A DNA stretch of 64,000 bases from positions 1 through 64,000 of the forward strand of contig DAITMF010000005.1 in assembly GCA_036835325.1 (NCBI GenBank). Direction: 5' to 3'. Origin of the DNA: CAMCHP01 sp036835325 (GTDB lineage Bacteria; Bacteroidota; Bacteroidia; Flavobacteriales_D; Sanyastnellaceae). Position 1 is the stretch's first letter; every line of letters starts with the position of its first letter. Of the stretch, positions 24,581 through 33,502 are shown piece by piece. Under the pieces are notes generated by a model. The model ran no database searches. It was not told where the DNA came from and saw only the letters and a list, made by a program, of their open reading frames with translations. Position numbers and translations under genes: made by a program.

Positions 24581-25311
24581 ACCCGCACTTCTACTATCTG
24601 CTCATCAATTTAGGGAGCGTCTCCATCCCTTTCCTTTTGAGCTTTGATAAACGCGTAGCGTTTTATAAGAAATGGAGGGCATTCTGGCCGGCAAACCTTA
24701 TCACCTTGGCATTCTTTGTTGTATGGGATGTGCTGTTTACCCACAACGGCGTTTGGGGTTTCAATGCAAATTACCTGACAGGCATCAACCTCATCAACCT
24801 GCCGATTGAAGAGTGGTTGTTCTTCATTTGTGTGCCGTACGCATCGGTGTTTTTGTACGAAACCTTAAGAACTTACATTAAAGGCAATCCGTTCGATCGC
24901 ATTGGTGCGCCGGTGATGGCAACCGTGGTGCTCATCTCAGCGGCGCTTTTCGCCTTCTACACCAATCGCTGGTACACCTCATCAACTGCGTTGTTCACCT
25001 TAATCGGTGGAAGTTTTGTTCTTCGCAAGCGGATGGCCTGGATGGGATGGTACGCCTTTGCCTACCTTGTGGTGCTCATTCCGTTTATCATCTCCAATGG
25101 TCTGCTCACCGGATTGGACTTTACGCAGTACCCATTGATCAATTCGGATGTGGATGCCGTGACCGACCAAATTGTTTGGTACAACAACGACCACAATTTA
25201 CAGTTGCGCATTTTTAGCGTACCTGTTGACGACTTCCTCTACGCTTTCCTGCTGCTGGGAATGAACATTGCCATTTACGAAGCACTTTTGAAGCGCTACC
25301 AACTGAGGTGA
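24577..25311 (+). CDS. Lycopene cyclase, fused CrtYc-CrtYd type
   Basis: This 244-residue polytopic protein contains two copies of the heterodimeric cyclase unit in one chain. The first has the motif NLPIEEWLFFICVP near residue 78, the second PVDDFLYAFLLLGMN near residue 214. These PxE(E)/PxD(D) motifs are the acidic catalytic signatures of the CrtYc/CrtYd family. Marine Bacteroidota versions include mono-cyclases that cyclise one end of lycopene to gamma-carotene, which suits the CruF-like gene nearby. It is the last gene of the cluster and overlaps the convergent EEP gene by 16 bp. Confidence 0.9.
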   Translation: MNPHFYYLLINLGSVSIPFLLSFDKRVAFYKKWRAFWPANLITLAFFVVWDVLFTHNGVWGFNANYLTGINLINLPIEEWLFFICVPYASVFLYETLRTYIKGNPFDRIGAPVMATVVLISAALFAFYTNRWYTSSTALFTLIGGSFVLRKRMAWMGWYAFAYLVVLIPFIISNGLLTGLDFTQYPLINSDVDAVTDQIVWYNNDHNLQLRIFSVPVDDFLYAFLLLGMNIAIYEALLKRYQLR

Positions 25312-26393
25312 AGCTCAAGCGGGTGGTGATCACTCAATTCAACATCTTCATGCAGCTTCAAATAATGCGCGTTGAGCTCTGGTGAGTGCATGGCATAGTC
25401 AATCCGCAAGAAGGGAAACAACCCGATGTGGGTACCACCAAATCCGAAATGTCGGCCGCGAAAGCTATCCTTCAAATGAGACTCAAGCTGTGCATGTGCA
25501 TACGATATGGGAGTATCGTTCAAATCAACGCACAGCACCACCGGATGCGGTGAACCTGCAATGCTTGATACTACTGCTTCGATTTGCGAAGCCCGGCGCT
25601 GATAGCCGCCTGAAATTCTGCTGACCAATCGCTTGGTTTCTTTCTGGTCGGGTCCCCGATCGATGGCCCGGTAATCTTCGGTTTTTAATCGAATGCTGGC
25701 CAAATGGGCGTTGTAAACCCGTATCGTATCACCATGAACCGCCAAATCAGTGTAAATGCAAAAATTGTTCGGGTCTGATTCAAACGACACCTCGCCCTTG
25801 CCTACAATCGGGTAACGTGAAAAGGTGAGCAATCCGAAATACTGCACGTCATGCATTTCGTGGGTGTACTTGTCATGGTAATTAGAATACCCCAAACGTT
25901 CCATGAGCTCTTTTCGAGGGTCAGCGGCACCCGGTTTCACCGTGTGAAAAAATTCCTGAAAGCAAATAACGTCAACAGGCGTGGAGTCAAGAAAGGCATA
26001 AATCTCTTCACGCGTGTTGTCACCGGTAGTCCAATTGTACAGGTCAAACAAGCGCACATTGTACGATAAGATGCTCACACTTCGCTCCATCTCATGGCAG
26101 GTCTCACAACCCTCTGTGCCAAAACCAAGTGTGGCCTGCATCAGCCTCCATGACAATAGAAGACAACAAGCAGTGAGGCCAAACAACTTCCATCGTTTGC
26201 GCACCGCAGAATACACCAACCCGAACAGTGCCACCGCCAACCAAAACGGGTACGACAATCCAAAAAAGGCAGGTACTACCGTAATGTCGGGCGACAGGTA
26301 CATGCTCACCGTGGCCAAACCCATTCCTGTTAGGCCAACAACCGTTGCAAAACGAATCAGAAAACCGGGTATGCGCAAAAGAAAACGCAGCAT
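25296..26393 (-). CDS. Endonuclease/exonuclease/phosphatase-family membrane protein
   Basis: This 365-residue protein has three N-terminal TM helices (residues about 1-85) followed by an EEP domain. EEP motifs are SYNVRLFD, VICFQEF (metal-binding Glu), VVLCVDLNDTP (Asp and Asn), RIDYAMHS and LSDHHPLELHLSW (the closing Asp-His). The fold includes nucleases and phosphoesterases; the substrate is unknown. The order mutL, rhomboid, rhomboid, EEP is common in Bacteroidota, which suggests a shared transcript rather than shared biochemistry. It begins 1 bp after the rhomboid stop. Confidence 0.88.
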   Translation of the reverse strand: MLRFLLRIPGFLIRFATVVGLTGMGLATVSMYLSPDITVVPAFFGLSYPFWLAVALFGLVYSAVRKRWKLFGLTACCLLLSWRLMQATLGFGTEGCETCHEMERSVSILSYNVRLFDLYNWTTGDNTREEIYAFLDSTPVDVICFQEFFHTVKPGAADPRKELMERLGYSNYHDKYTHEMHDVQYFGLLTFSRYPIVGKGEVSFESDPNNFCIYTDLAVHGDTIRVYNAHLASIRLKTEDYRAIDRGPDQKETKRLVSRISGGYQRRASQIEAVVSSIAGSPHPVVLCVDLNDTPISYAHAQLESHLKDSFRGRHFGFGGTHIGLFPFLRIDYAMHSPELNAHYLKLHEDVELSDHHPLELHLSW

Positions 26394-26394
26394 A

Positions 26395-27291
26395 TTATAT
26401 GTCTTGTCCGTGCCTGAAAAGGTAATCTTTCTCGTCTTTGGTCAAACTGTCGTACCCGTTGCGCGAGATTTTATCGAGAATGGCATCTATGCGCTCCTGA
26501 CGTGCCTTCTTCTCTACATTGAATTCTTCGTCAGATTTTCTTCGTTTATCTGCCTCGCGATTGCGGTAAGCCACGCGCATCTTTTCTCCTCGGGTAAATA
26601 AACGTGCGAAGAAGTCAATGAGCCTCTCCATCCAACCATTCAAATCAGTGCCTTTGCGAATCAACGACATCGACAAAAATCCATACAACGCTCCTCCCAA
26701 GTGACCGGCATGTCCGCCAACATTGCTTACGCCATTCAGCGCAAAGAAGTCGAGCAATACATAAATCAGCGCGAGGTACTTCAGCTTCACATCCCCAAAA
26801 AGAAAAAGACGCAAGGTCATGTCGGGAAAATACGTAGCCGTGGCAACAAAAATGGCCATCACCGCCGCTGATGCACCCAGCGCAGTAGTCCCACGCATAT
26901 CAAGCGCCGGCGAACCATTGTACAGCAAAAAGAACACCAAAAACCCTACCAAACCACCCATCAGGTAGATCGCCAAAAGCTTTCGCTGACCAAAAAATCC
27001 TTGAAAAATGTTGCCAATAATCCACAACAACCACATGTTGAAGAAGATGTGGAATAGCCCGGCGTGCGTGAACATGTGCGTGACCACACTCCACGGACGC
27101 CACACCAAAACCGCCGGGTCAGCCGTGGTCGCCAGAAAGAATGCGTGAACACTGTAGGGCATGAGCGCCGGTATAAACCACCGGCCCAATACTGAAAGCG
27201 CAACTACCGCAATCCAAACCAATACGTTCACCACGATGAGCCGTGAAACCATCGTGCCCAAAACCCAATGACGTTGCCAAAGTGATGCCAT
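26395..27291 (-). CDS. Rhomboid-family intramembrane serine protease
   Basis: This 298-residue protein has six TM helices with the rhomboid catalytic dyad: Ser in GASAAVMA (TM4) and His in GGHAGHLGGALYGF (TM6). The L1-loop and TM2 segment HAGLFHIFFNMWLLWIIG carries the conserved HxxxN. A basic cytoplasmic tail ends in KISRNGYDSLTKDEKDYLF, a conserved motif of Bacteroidota rhomboids of unknown role. It cleaves single-pass membrane proteins within the bilayer. It is 3 bp from the neighbouring rhomboid. Confidence 0.93.
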   Translation of the reverse strand: MASLWQRHWVLGTMVSRLIVVNVLVWIAVVALSVLGRWFIPALMPYSVHAFFLATTADPAVLVWRPWSVVTHMFTHAGLFHIFFNMWLLWIIGNIFQGFFGQRKLLAIYLMGGLVGFLVFFLLYNGSPALDMRGTTALGASAAVMAIFVATATYFPDMTLRLFLFGDVKLKYLALIYVLLDFFALNGVSNVGGHAGHLGGALYGFLSMSLIRKGTDLNGWMERLIDFFARLFTRGEKMRVAYRNREADKRRKSDEEFNVEKKARQERIDAILDKISRNGYDSLTKDEKDYLFRHGQDI

Positions 27292-27294
27292 AAA

Positions 27295-27981
27295 TCAAAA
27301 GAAGATATCGCGATCGCGTTGCCACTTCTTCAACAACACGTATCCAAAAAGCATGCCTCCGAGGTGAGCGAAATGGGCAATGTTCGAACCCGATGAACCA
27401 AAAGCTGAAAACAACTCAATGGCCCCGTAAATGAATACGAATACCTTCGCCTTGATCGGAATCGGTGGAAACAACAGAAAAATCTGCGTGTTGGGGAACA
27501 ACATCCCAAACCCAAGCAGAATGCCGAACACAGCTCCCGATGCACCGACTACAGGAATGTAGTAATACTGCAAAGCCTCTTGCGGACTGTTAAACGCTTC
27601 CGTTGCCGGGAAAATCTCGCCCGTGAGCCTGTAAATCTCAATCGCATTGACCAGTTCATGCAAGAAAAAACCGCCCAACCCGCACACGAGGTAGTAAATC
27701 AAAAAACGTTTCGACCCCCAAACCCGCTCCAAGCCAACGCCAAACATGTACAAGGCAAACATGTTGAAGAAAATATGTGTGATGCCCGTATGGCTGTGCA
27801 TGAACATGTGGGTGATGATCTGCCAGGGCCGAAACATCGGAGAACCGGGATAAAACGCACCGAATTGCTCTGTCAAATAAGGCAAGGGCAATACACCACC
27901 TGAACCAATCACCATCGTGGCCAAGTAGAAGATCACATTGATGATGATCAGATTCTTAATAACGGGCGTCATTGGCTGCAT
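27295..27981 (-). CDS. Rhomboid-family intramembrane serine protease
   Basis: From ATG 27981 the protein has 228 residues. Ser of GASGAVFGILLGFG and His of AHFAHLGGMLFGYVLL form the expected dyad; the HxxxN region is HTGITHIFFNMFALYMFG. The frame is open to 28083, but that region lies inside mutL. ATG 27981 falls 1 bp after the mutL stop, so translation is probably coupled. It is a diverged paralogue of the next rhomboid in the operon and lacks the long basic tail. Confidence 0.92.
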   Translation of the reverse strand: MQPMTPVIKNLIIINVIFYLATMVIGSGGVLPLPYLTEQFGAFYPGSPMFRPWQIITHMFMHSHTGITHIFFNMFALYMFGVGLERVWGSKRFLIYYLVCGLGGFFLHELVNAIEIYRLTGEIFPATEAFNSPQEALQYYYIPVVGASGAVFGILLGFGMLFPNTQIFLLFPPIPIKAKVFVFIYGAIELFSAFGSSGSNIAHFAHLGGMLFGYVLLKKWQRDRDIFF

Positions 27982-27982
27982 A

Positions 27983-29803
27983 CTACCTGAATTTAGCGGC
28001 GATTTCGTCGGGGGTAAAGGTAACGATTGCGGGTTTGCCCGAAGGTGAGTACGCCGGTACCTCACACGTAAACAAACGGTCAATCAGGTCGCGCATTTCA
28101 TCTTCACTTAAACTTCGTCCGCGCTTGATGGCCGAGGCCCGTGCCAAACCTTTCGCAATGCGCTGCTGCAAGCTCTCCGTAGCATCGGTCTCATCCATCA
28201 GAGATGATAACACCATTTCGACAAGCTCGTTCACATTCACCGCTGCTGAATCTGCAGGCACGGCATGTACCACCACGGTTCGGCCTCCCAAATCTTCAAT
28301 CTCCAAGCCTAAAGCATGAAAAACTTCACGCGACGACACCATTGAGGCATGTGCCTGTGCTCCCAATTCAATCGTTTCGGGAAACAGCAAACGCTGGCTT
28401 GCAGCGCTGTACTGACCCGCTAACAAAAAGTATTCGTAAAGCACCCGTTCATGCGCTCGCTGCTGGTCAATCAGCATCATCCCGCTGCGAATCGAACTCA
28501 CGATGTACGATTTGCCCATCTGAAAAAGCGTGGGCTTGGTGTGCAAGGCTTCATCGCTCGACGACTCCATGGTTTCAATCACCTGCTGAGCCTTCTGCGA
28601 ATCGTCTTCAACGATCTTGTAAAACTCCCGCCAACCATCTCCGGGGTTGCGCGGCGCAATGCGGCTAGCCAAATTACCTTGTGGTTTGCGCTCTTCTTCA
28701 AACGGATTGTAGTCGGGATTTACCTGTACACCCGGTATAACGACCGGACGATTGTGATCAAATGGCGCAATGTCAAACGAAGATTCACGCTCAAAATCAA
28801 GCGTGGGCGCTATCTGAAACTTGCCCAAACCGCGCTTCGCTGCTGACCGCAAAATCGGATAAATCGCCTGCTCTTCCCTAAATTTTACTTCTGTTTTGGT
28901 TGGATGGATGTTTACGTCAATACGCGACGGATCAACCTTTAAATTAATGAAGTACGGCGGATGTTTGCCATCTGAAAGCAATCCGTCAAACGCAGCCATC
29001 AGTGCATGGTGCAAGTAAGGATGCTTGATGAACCGTCCGTTCACAAAGAAAAACTGCTCTCCGCGGTTCTTGCGTGCAAACTCGGGCTTGCCTACAAAAC
29101 CACTGATGCCGACGACATCGGTTTCCTCGTCAATCGGAACCAAACGCTCATCGTATTTCGTGCCAAAGAGCTGAACGATGCGCTGCCTGAAATTGCCCTT
29201 GAGCAAGTGGTAAACTTCTGTTCCGTTGTGGTGAAAGGTGAACCCAACATCCGGATGCGCCAGTGCGATCCGTTGAAACTCATCAATGATGTGGCGCAAT
29301 TCGACGTGGTCTGACTTCAAAAACTGCCGACGTGCAGGCACGTTGAAGAACAGGTTCTTCATGGCAAATGAAGTACCTACCGGCGTTTGGCAAGGCTCCG
29401 ACGATTTCACGTCTGACCCTTCGATGACCACGTGGGTACCCAACTCTTCTCCGGTTAACCGCGTTTTCAGCTCAACCTGTGCCACAGAAGCAATCGACGC
29501 CAGCGCCTCACCACGAAAACCCTTCGTCCGGATGCGAAAAATATCATCGGCCGACGAAATTTTCGATGTGGCGTGCCGCTCGAAGCTCATGCGCGCGTCG
29601 GCTGCCGACATTCCACAACCATCGTCAATCACCTGAACGAGCGTGCGACCACTGTCTTTGACAATCAATTTTATGTGCTGTGCCCCCGCGTCGATGGCAT
29701 TCTCTAGCAGTTCTTTGACTGCCGAAGCCGGACGCTGAATCACCTCTCCTGCTGCGATTTGGTTCGCAACAAAATCGGGCAGTAAACGAATAATGTCAGC
29801 CAT
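27983..29803 (-). CDS. mutL: DNA mismatch repair protein MutL
   Basis: This 606-residue protein is a full-length MutL. The N-terminal GHKL ATPase motifs are AAGEVIQRPASAVKELLENAIDAGA split over residues about 15-40, IDDGCGMS and FRGEALASI. IDVNIHPTKTEVKFRE closes the ATPase domain. A flexible linker leads to the C-terminal dimerisation/endonuclease domain. There the usual DQHA-x2-E-x4-E motif reads DQQRAHERVLYE: both Glu are kept but DQHA is DQQR. It links MutS mismatch recognition to downstream repair. It overlaps the small membrane-protein gene by 8 bp. The NIHPT codons contain one of the GGATGGATG motifs (28903-28911). Confidence 0.97.
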   Translation of the reverse strand: MADIIRLLPDFVANQIAAGEVIQRPASAVKELLENAIDAGAQHIKLIVKDSGRTLVQVIDDGCGMSAADARMSFERHATSKISSADDIFRIRTKGFRGEALASIASVAQVELKTRLTGEELGTHVVIEGSDVKSSEPCQTPVGTSFAMKNLFFNVPARRQFLKSDHVELRHIIDEFQRIALAHPDVGFTFHHNGTEVYHLLKGNFRQRIVQLFGTKYDERLVPIDEETDVVGISGFVGKPEFARKNRGEQFFFVNGRFIKHPYLHHALMAAFDGLLSDGKHPPYFINLKVDPSRIDVNIHPTKTEVKFREEQAIYPILRSAAKRGLGKFQIAPTLDFERESSFDIAPFDHNRPVVIPGVQVNPDYNPFEEERKPQGNLASRIAPRNPGDGWREFYKIVEDDSQKAQQVIETMESSSDEALHTKPTLFQMGKSYIVSSIRSGMMLIDQQRAHERVLYEYFLLAGQYSAASQRLLFPETIELGAQAHASMVSSREVFHALGLEIEDLGGRTVVVHAVPADSAAVNVNELVEMVLSSLMDETDATESLQQRIAKGLARASAIKRGRSLSEDEMRDLIDRLFTCEVPAYSPSGKPAIVTFTPDEIAAKFR

Positions 29804-30140
29804 TCTGCAATGTGTTCAATACCTTGGCGAAATCAGTTCCTTCAGCCCACTGAATGCCCTTGTAGAGCAGATATACCAAAACGATTAAGATGACAATCGT
29901 GCGCATCATGGCCGCGTACGACTGCTTTCGGGTGGCTTCTGAACGCCGTTTCCCAATTGAAATTTTGCGCGGAGCAGTTTGTATGGCTTCGCCACGTTCG
30001 CGTGCGACTTCTTCTTCAATTCGCCGCAACCGCTCGTCCAACTCTCGCTTCCGCGGATCAAAGTACGGCGAACGAAACTCGAACTTGCGATGACTGGTTT
30101 TGACGTTCCGAAACGGTGACGGTATGCGCGGCGCTTTCAT
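29796..30140 (-). CDS. Small membrane protein of unknown function
   Basis: This 114-residue protein has a basic, arginine-rich N-terminal half (PRKRELDERLRRIEEEVARERG is helical and probably coiled) and one C-terminal TM helix (MMRTIVILIVLVYLLYKGIQW). Related Flavobacteriales proteins are sometimes labelled riboflavin synthase beta subunit, which this sequence does not support. It heads the mutL-rhomboid-rhomboid-EEP transcript, with a -7 element 6 bp before the ATG. No function can be assigned. Confidence 0.75.
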   Translation of the reverse strand: MKAPRIPSPFRNVKTSHRKFEFRSPYFDPRKRELDERLRRIEEEVARERGEAIQTAPRKISIGKRRSEATRKQSYAAMMRTIVILIVLVYLLYKGIQWAEGTDFAKVLNTLQNG

Positions 30141-30146
30141 CTCCTA

Positions 30147-30154
30147 CAAAGGTA
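30147..30154 (-). promoter_or_regulatory. -7 element TACCTTTG upstream of the mutL operon
   Basis: Exact TAnnTTTG match on the minus strand, 6 bp before the ATG at 30140. No clear -33. Confidence 0.4.
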
Positions 30155-30187
30155 CTGAGTTCGCCGCGATTCTTTCGCATCGGCTCT

Positions 30188-31411
30188 TCAGCCGTTCAAA
30201 CCTTGCAACACGGCCTCGGCACTCACCTCTGACTTGTAATACCCCACCAATTTATGGATGACACGGTCAACAATGCTGTCAGGACATGATGCTCCGCTTG
30301 TCACTACAATTCGGGGTTTATTTTTCTGGGGAAGGATGTCAACCAACTCTTCCACAACACCTTTGTGCAGGTTAAACGACCGCAAGGTTTGCGCGTTCAA
30401 AAGGTCATCTTCTGATTGAATGAAAACAGTAGGCATGTGAAGCTCGCACAGTTCAACCAAATGACTCGTGTTTGAGCTATTGTAGCCCCCCACCACAACG
30501 GCCAAATCAGCCGGTTGGTCAAACAGGGCCATGGTCGCCTGTTGGTTGTCGTTGGTGGCGTAACAAAGGGTATCGCGTGTGTCGGCAAAATGCTCGGCAA
30601 TGGATGCCACGCCATAGCGAGTTACCATAACCGAGCGCAAATAATCAGCAATGCCTTGGGTGTCGCTGGCCAGCATGGTGGTTTGGTTCACCACGCCGAT
30701 GCGCTGCAAATCGCGCTCAGGAACGAAACCCGTTGAGTAACGGTTGGCGAAGTAATCGTCGAAACAGTTCCACTCGCGCTCACCTGAAATGAATGACCCA
30801 AGCACCTCAGCTTCAGCATGGTCGGCAACGACCAAGGCCGGCCCAGTGCTGCTTGCATGGCTAAACGTGGCCCGCGTTTCTTCGTGCATCGGCTTGCCGT
30901 GTATAACCACGGTGTACTGGTCGTCGCCAAGCTTGGCTGACCGGTTCCATACCTTCTCAACGAACGGACACGTAGTATTGTAACGTTGCACTTCCAAGCC
31001 CTTTGCCGCCAGTTCTGCTTCAATCTCGAGGGTTGTACCAAAGGCAGGCACAATCACAATGTCGTCTGGTGTAAGTTCAGAAAACGGAATGATGACTTTT
31101 CCGTAGGTATCCATCAAAAAACGAACGCCACGATCAACCAAATCGGCATTGACGGCCTGGTTGTGAATCATTTGACTGAGAAGAAAAATGCGTTTCCCTT
31201 CGTTCTCATTGAGGGCTCGGTAGGCAATTTCAATCGCGTTCTCCACGCCGTAGCAAAAGCCGAAGTGCCGAGGAAGAACAATGTCTACCGTGCCAAAATC
31301 AAGTTGCGTCGGAGAAAAATCTTTCTTTCGGGGGTCGGCAGCCTTCCTCAAGGCCTTTACCTTCCCGATGATGGGCGATCGATAGAACTCAGGTACTTCA
31401 AACTGCTTCAT
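30188..31411 (-). CDS. ispH: 4-hydroxy-3-methylbut-2-enyl diphosphate reductase
   Basis: From ATG 31411 the protein has 407 residues, the longer IspH form found in Bacteroidota. The three Fe-S cysteines lie in HFGFCYGVENAIE, YNTTCPFVEKVWNRS and TSGASCPDSIVDRV. The substrate-binding segment MIHNQAVNADL is intact. It makes IPP and DMAPP in the last step of the non-mevalonate (MEP) pathway in the cytoplasm. This feeds idi and the carotenoid genes about 6 kb away. A frame extension to 31429 was rejected because the -7 element at 31427-31434 overlaps it. Confidence 0.96.
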   Translation of the reverse strand: MKQFEVPEFYRSPIIGKVKALRKAADPRKKDFSPTQLDFGTVDIVLPRHFGFCYGVENAIEIAYRALNENEGKRIFLLSQMIHNQAVNADLVDRGVRFLMDTYGKVIIPFSELTPDDIVIVPAFGTTLEIEAELAAKGLEVQRYNTTCPFVEKVWNRSAKLGDDQYTVVIHGKPMHEETRATFSHASSTGPALVVADHAEAEVLGSFISGEREWNCFDDYFANRYSTGFVPERDLQRIGVVNQTTMLASDTQGIADYLRSVMVTRYGVASIAEHFADTRDTLCYATNDNQQATMALFDQPADLAVVVGGYNSSNTSHLVELCELHMPTVFIQSEDDLLNAQTLRSFNLHKGVVEELVDILPQKNKPRIVVTSGASCPDSIVDRVIHKLVGYYKSEVSAEAVLQGLNG

Positions 31412-31426
31412 GGCTGAAAAACTATG

Positions 31427-31434
31427 CAAAGGTA
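31427..31434 (-). promoter_or_regulatory. -7 element TACCTTTG upstream of ispH
   Basis: Exact TAnnTTTG match on the minus strand, 15 bp before ATG 31411. It helps decide that start. Confidence 0.45.
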
Positions 31435-31501
31435 ACCATTGTTCACCGGCTACGCTGATTCATGGTGTTGCGCATCCTCATCCGCCGGAGGCGAAAAAAC
31501 G

Positions 31502-32065
31502 TTACTGAAGATGATTGGTGGTCCATTCTTCGAGCTGGTTTCTTCGCCACGATTTCCTAAACGCTTTGAATGCCGGGTTTTTTCGAAGTGTTTTTTGTGC
31601 CTTGACCACATCGCCAATGGCCTCCAAGGCAGCAACGTGTGCTTCAACACGTGATCGCTTGCCGGTTGTGGTGGTCAATTCGTAGCGTGCCATGGCAAAC
31701 AAGGCCGTGTAGAGCAATTCAGGTTCTTCATTAAAAAAGGGAAAGACCGAAGGTTCGAGCCGAACAATAACATCGGGGTGGCCGCTAAGCCAAACCAGCA
31801 AATACGCGTTTACGTGTTCTTTGACCTCGTCACATTCGGGATCGGTGTTTTGCAGCGCCCAATCGATGGCTTTCGCAGCGGCAGCATCGGTTTTTCGGAA
31901 ATCTTCGGGCGATTGAAGCCTGCGTTCGTAGGGCAACTTTGGCACATCGGAGCACTGAGCAATGGTACAAAACGGCAGCACCGTTAAGCACAGAATAGCA
32001 CTGAGCCCTGCTGCCTTAGCGAACAGCAGTTTCGGTAAACCGTATGCCCATGTGCTCGAGCTCAT
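31502..32065 (-). CDS. Exported protein of unknown function
   Basis: This 187-residue protein has a hydrophobic N-terminal stretch consistent with a signal peptide (LLFAKAAGLSAILCLTVLPFCTIA). The mature part is helical, with a single Cys near the start (CSDVPKLPYERRLQSPEDF) and a basic C-terminus (KAFRKSWRRNQLEEW). I do not recognise a family. The frame begins 50 bp inside the upstream dehydrogenase gene, so translation may be coupled, or a later non-ATG start may be used. It lies between a dehydrogenase gene and ispH on the same strand. Confidence 0.65.
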   Translation of the reverse strand: MSSSTWAYGLPKLLFAKAAGLSAILCLTVLPFCTIAQCSDVPKLPYERRLQSPEDFRKTDAAAAKAIDWALQNTDPECDEVKEHVNAYLLVWLSGHPDVIVRLEPSVFPFFNEEPELLYTALFAMARYELTTTTGKRSRVEAHVAALEAIGDVVKAQKTLRKNPAFKAFRKSWRRNQLEEWTTNHLQ

Positions 32066-33344
32066 TCAAAATCGGTTGGTAAATCGACGGTAAGATAGGC
32101 ATTTGCACCCCTGCTCCTTTCATCTCTCCATTCAGAATCAAACGGGCGGCAATGGCCACGGGCCAACCTACGGTATCGCTCATAGCCGTGAAATTCTGGT
32201 TGCGACCAATGTACACCATTGAGCTGTGCAACTCATGCTCTTCACCGTTCAACTCGTAATCGAAACGGTGCCACATGACAATCATGTCTTTGTCGTGCTC
32301 TTCAAGTGCCCATTTCTCTTCAAGGAGTTTTTGTAGGATGAACGCCGGAGTGGCTGAATCCAATCCGATTAACCTCTTTTCAAAAATACCAAGCCATTCG
32401 AGCTTACTCATTACTTCGTCAGACAGTTGCAGGTAACCCTGAAGCTTATCCTCAACCGACAGCGTTTCGTCGTACATCAAAAACGCATTGATGAATTCGC
32501 GGTAGCTCATGTTGCGGCAATCCACTTCAAAGTCTTCGGTGGTGATGCCCAACTGCACGAAAACATTCCATGCCTCGCAGAAACCTTTGCCGCGAAGCGT
32601 GCCTCGGTAAATGGTAGGCACATTTTCGATGCCGTAAACCTTTCGGTACGATAAACTGTCGCGGTTGGCATAGCCATCGAAGCTGCCGTAACCCGCAACT
32701 TCAATTTCTTTTACCCGCTTAAAAATTTTGTGAGCGGGGAGGTACTTCAACTTGTGGTTTTGGATGAACTGAGCGGTTCCGCCTTGTCCGGCCATTACCA
32801 CATTGCGCGGGCTCCAAGTAAATTTATAGTGCCAAGGGTTGTTATCGCTCTCCGGCGCGATTAGTCCGCCGGTAAACGATTCAAACCGTTTGATGTTTGC
32901 CCCTTCAGCACGCAAGCGATCGATGATTTCCATCGCGCTCATGTGATCGATTCCAGGGTCAACCCCCATTTCATTGAGCAAAAGCACGCCTTTTTCTTTG
33001 GCTGCAGCATCGAGTTTCCGCATTCCGGGCGAAACATAGCTTGGCGTGATCAAATGAATGCCCATGCTTACGCAGGCCTCTGCCACATCAAGGTGCATGT
33101 TTGCGGGGAGCATGCTAATGACCAATGAAGCCCCGTCGAGTAGGCCCGGCAGTGCGGCTGCATCACCGGCCTCAAACGCGCTTGACGAACCATTCGGGTG
33201 CTGTTGCACCCTTTTGGCAGCCAAAGCAGGATCGCGATCAACCACATGCACCTTCCAGCCGTTCTCTTCAGAATGGTTGAGCAGGTATTCTACCAACGAT
33301 GAGGCCGAACGCCCCGCACCAATCACTACGATCTTTTTCAACAC
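32016..33344 (-). CDS. Saccharopine-dehydrogenase-like protein
   Basis: This 442-residue protein has an N-terminal Rossmann fold with VVIGAGRSASSLVEYLLNH and the conserved INEMGVDPGIDHMSA-like segment (LLNEMGVDPGIDHMSAMEI) typical of saccharopine dehydrogenase/LYS9-like proteins. It probably catalyses an NAD(P)-dependent imine reduction or oxidation in amino-acid metabolism; whether lysine degradation is meant is uncertain, since no partner is nearby. A -7 element lies 14 bp before its ATG. Its 3' end overlaps the following hypothetical gene. Confidence 0.88.
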   Translation of the reverse strand: MLKKIVVIGAGRSASSLVEYLLNHSEENGWKVHVVDRDPALAAKRVQQHPNGSSSAFEAGDAAALPGLLDGASLVISMLPANMHLDVAEACVSMGIHLITPSYVSPGMRKLDAAAKEKGVLLLNEMGVDPGIDHMSAMEIIDRLRAEGANIKRFESFTGGLIAPESDNNPWHYKFTWSPRNVVMAGQGGTAQFIQNHKLKYLPAHKIFKRVKEIEVAGYGSFDGYANRDSLSYRKVYGIENVPTIYRGTLRGKGFCEAWNVFVQLGITTEDFEVDCRNMSYREFINAFLMYDETLSVEDKLQGYLQLSDEVMSKLEWLGIFEKRLIGLDSATPAFILQKLLEEKWALEEHDKDMIVMWHRFDYELNGEEHELHSSMVYIGRNQNFTAMSDTVGWPVAIAARLILNGEMKGAGVQMPILPSIYQPILNELEHMGIRFTETAVR

Positions 33345-33358
33345 TCAAAATTTGCCGC

Positions 33359-33366
33359 CAAAGATA
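33359..33366 (-). promoter_or_regulatory. -7 element TATCTTTG upstream of the dehydrogenase gene
   Basis: Exact TAnnTTTG match on the minus strand, 14 bp from the start codon at 33344. Confidence 0.4.
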
Positions 33367-33442
33367 ACGGTTCAAAAATGCCCTGTACCCAACGGAATTT
33401 TGAGTTTCCAACATACTTACGCTTCAAATTGCTGCACTTAGC

Positions 33443-33450
33443 TACTTTTG
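33443..33450 (+). promoter_or_regulatory. -7 element TACTTTTG upstream of the DUF4476/CsgG-like operon
   Basis: Exact TAnnTTTG match, 52 bp before ATG 33503. It lies in the divergent gap with the dehydrogenase gene. Confidence 0.4.
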
Positions 33451-33502
33451 GCACGAAGATTGGAATACCGATAACATGTAACTTTATCAAAAATTTTCAA
33501 CC

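Noticed and set aside
28903..28911. GGATGGATG inside mutL
   Set aside because: Rejected only as independent evidence, because the conserved NIHPTK motif of MutL constrains these codons. It is still counted among the 17 copies.
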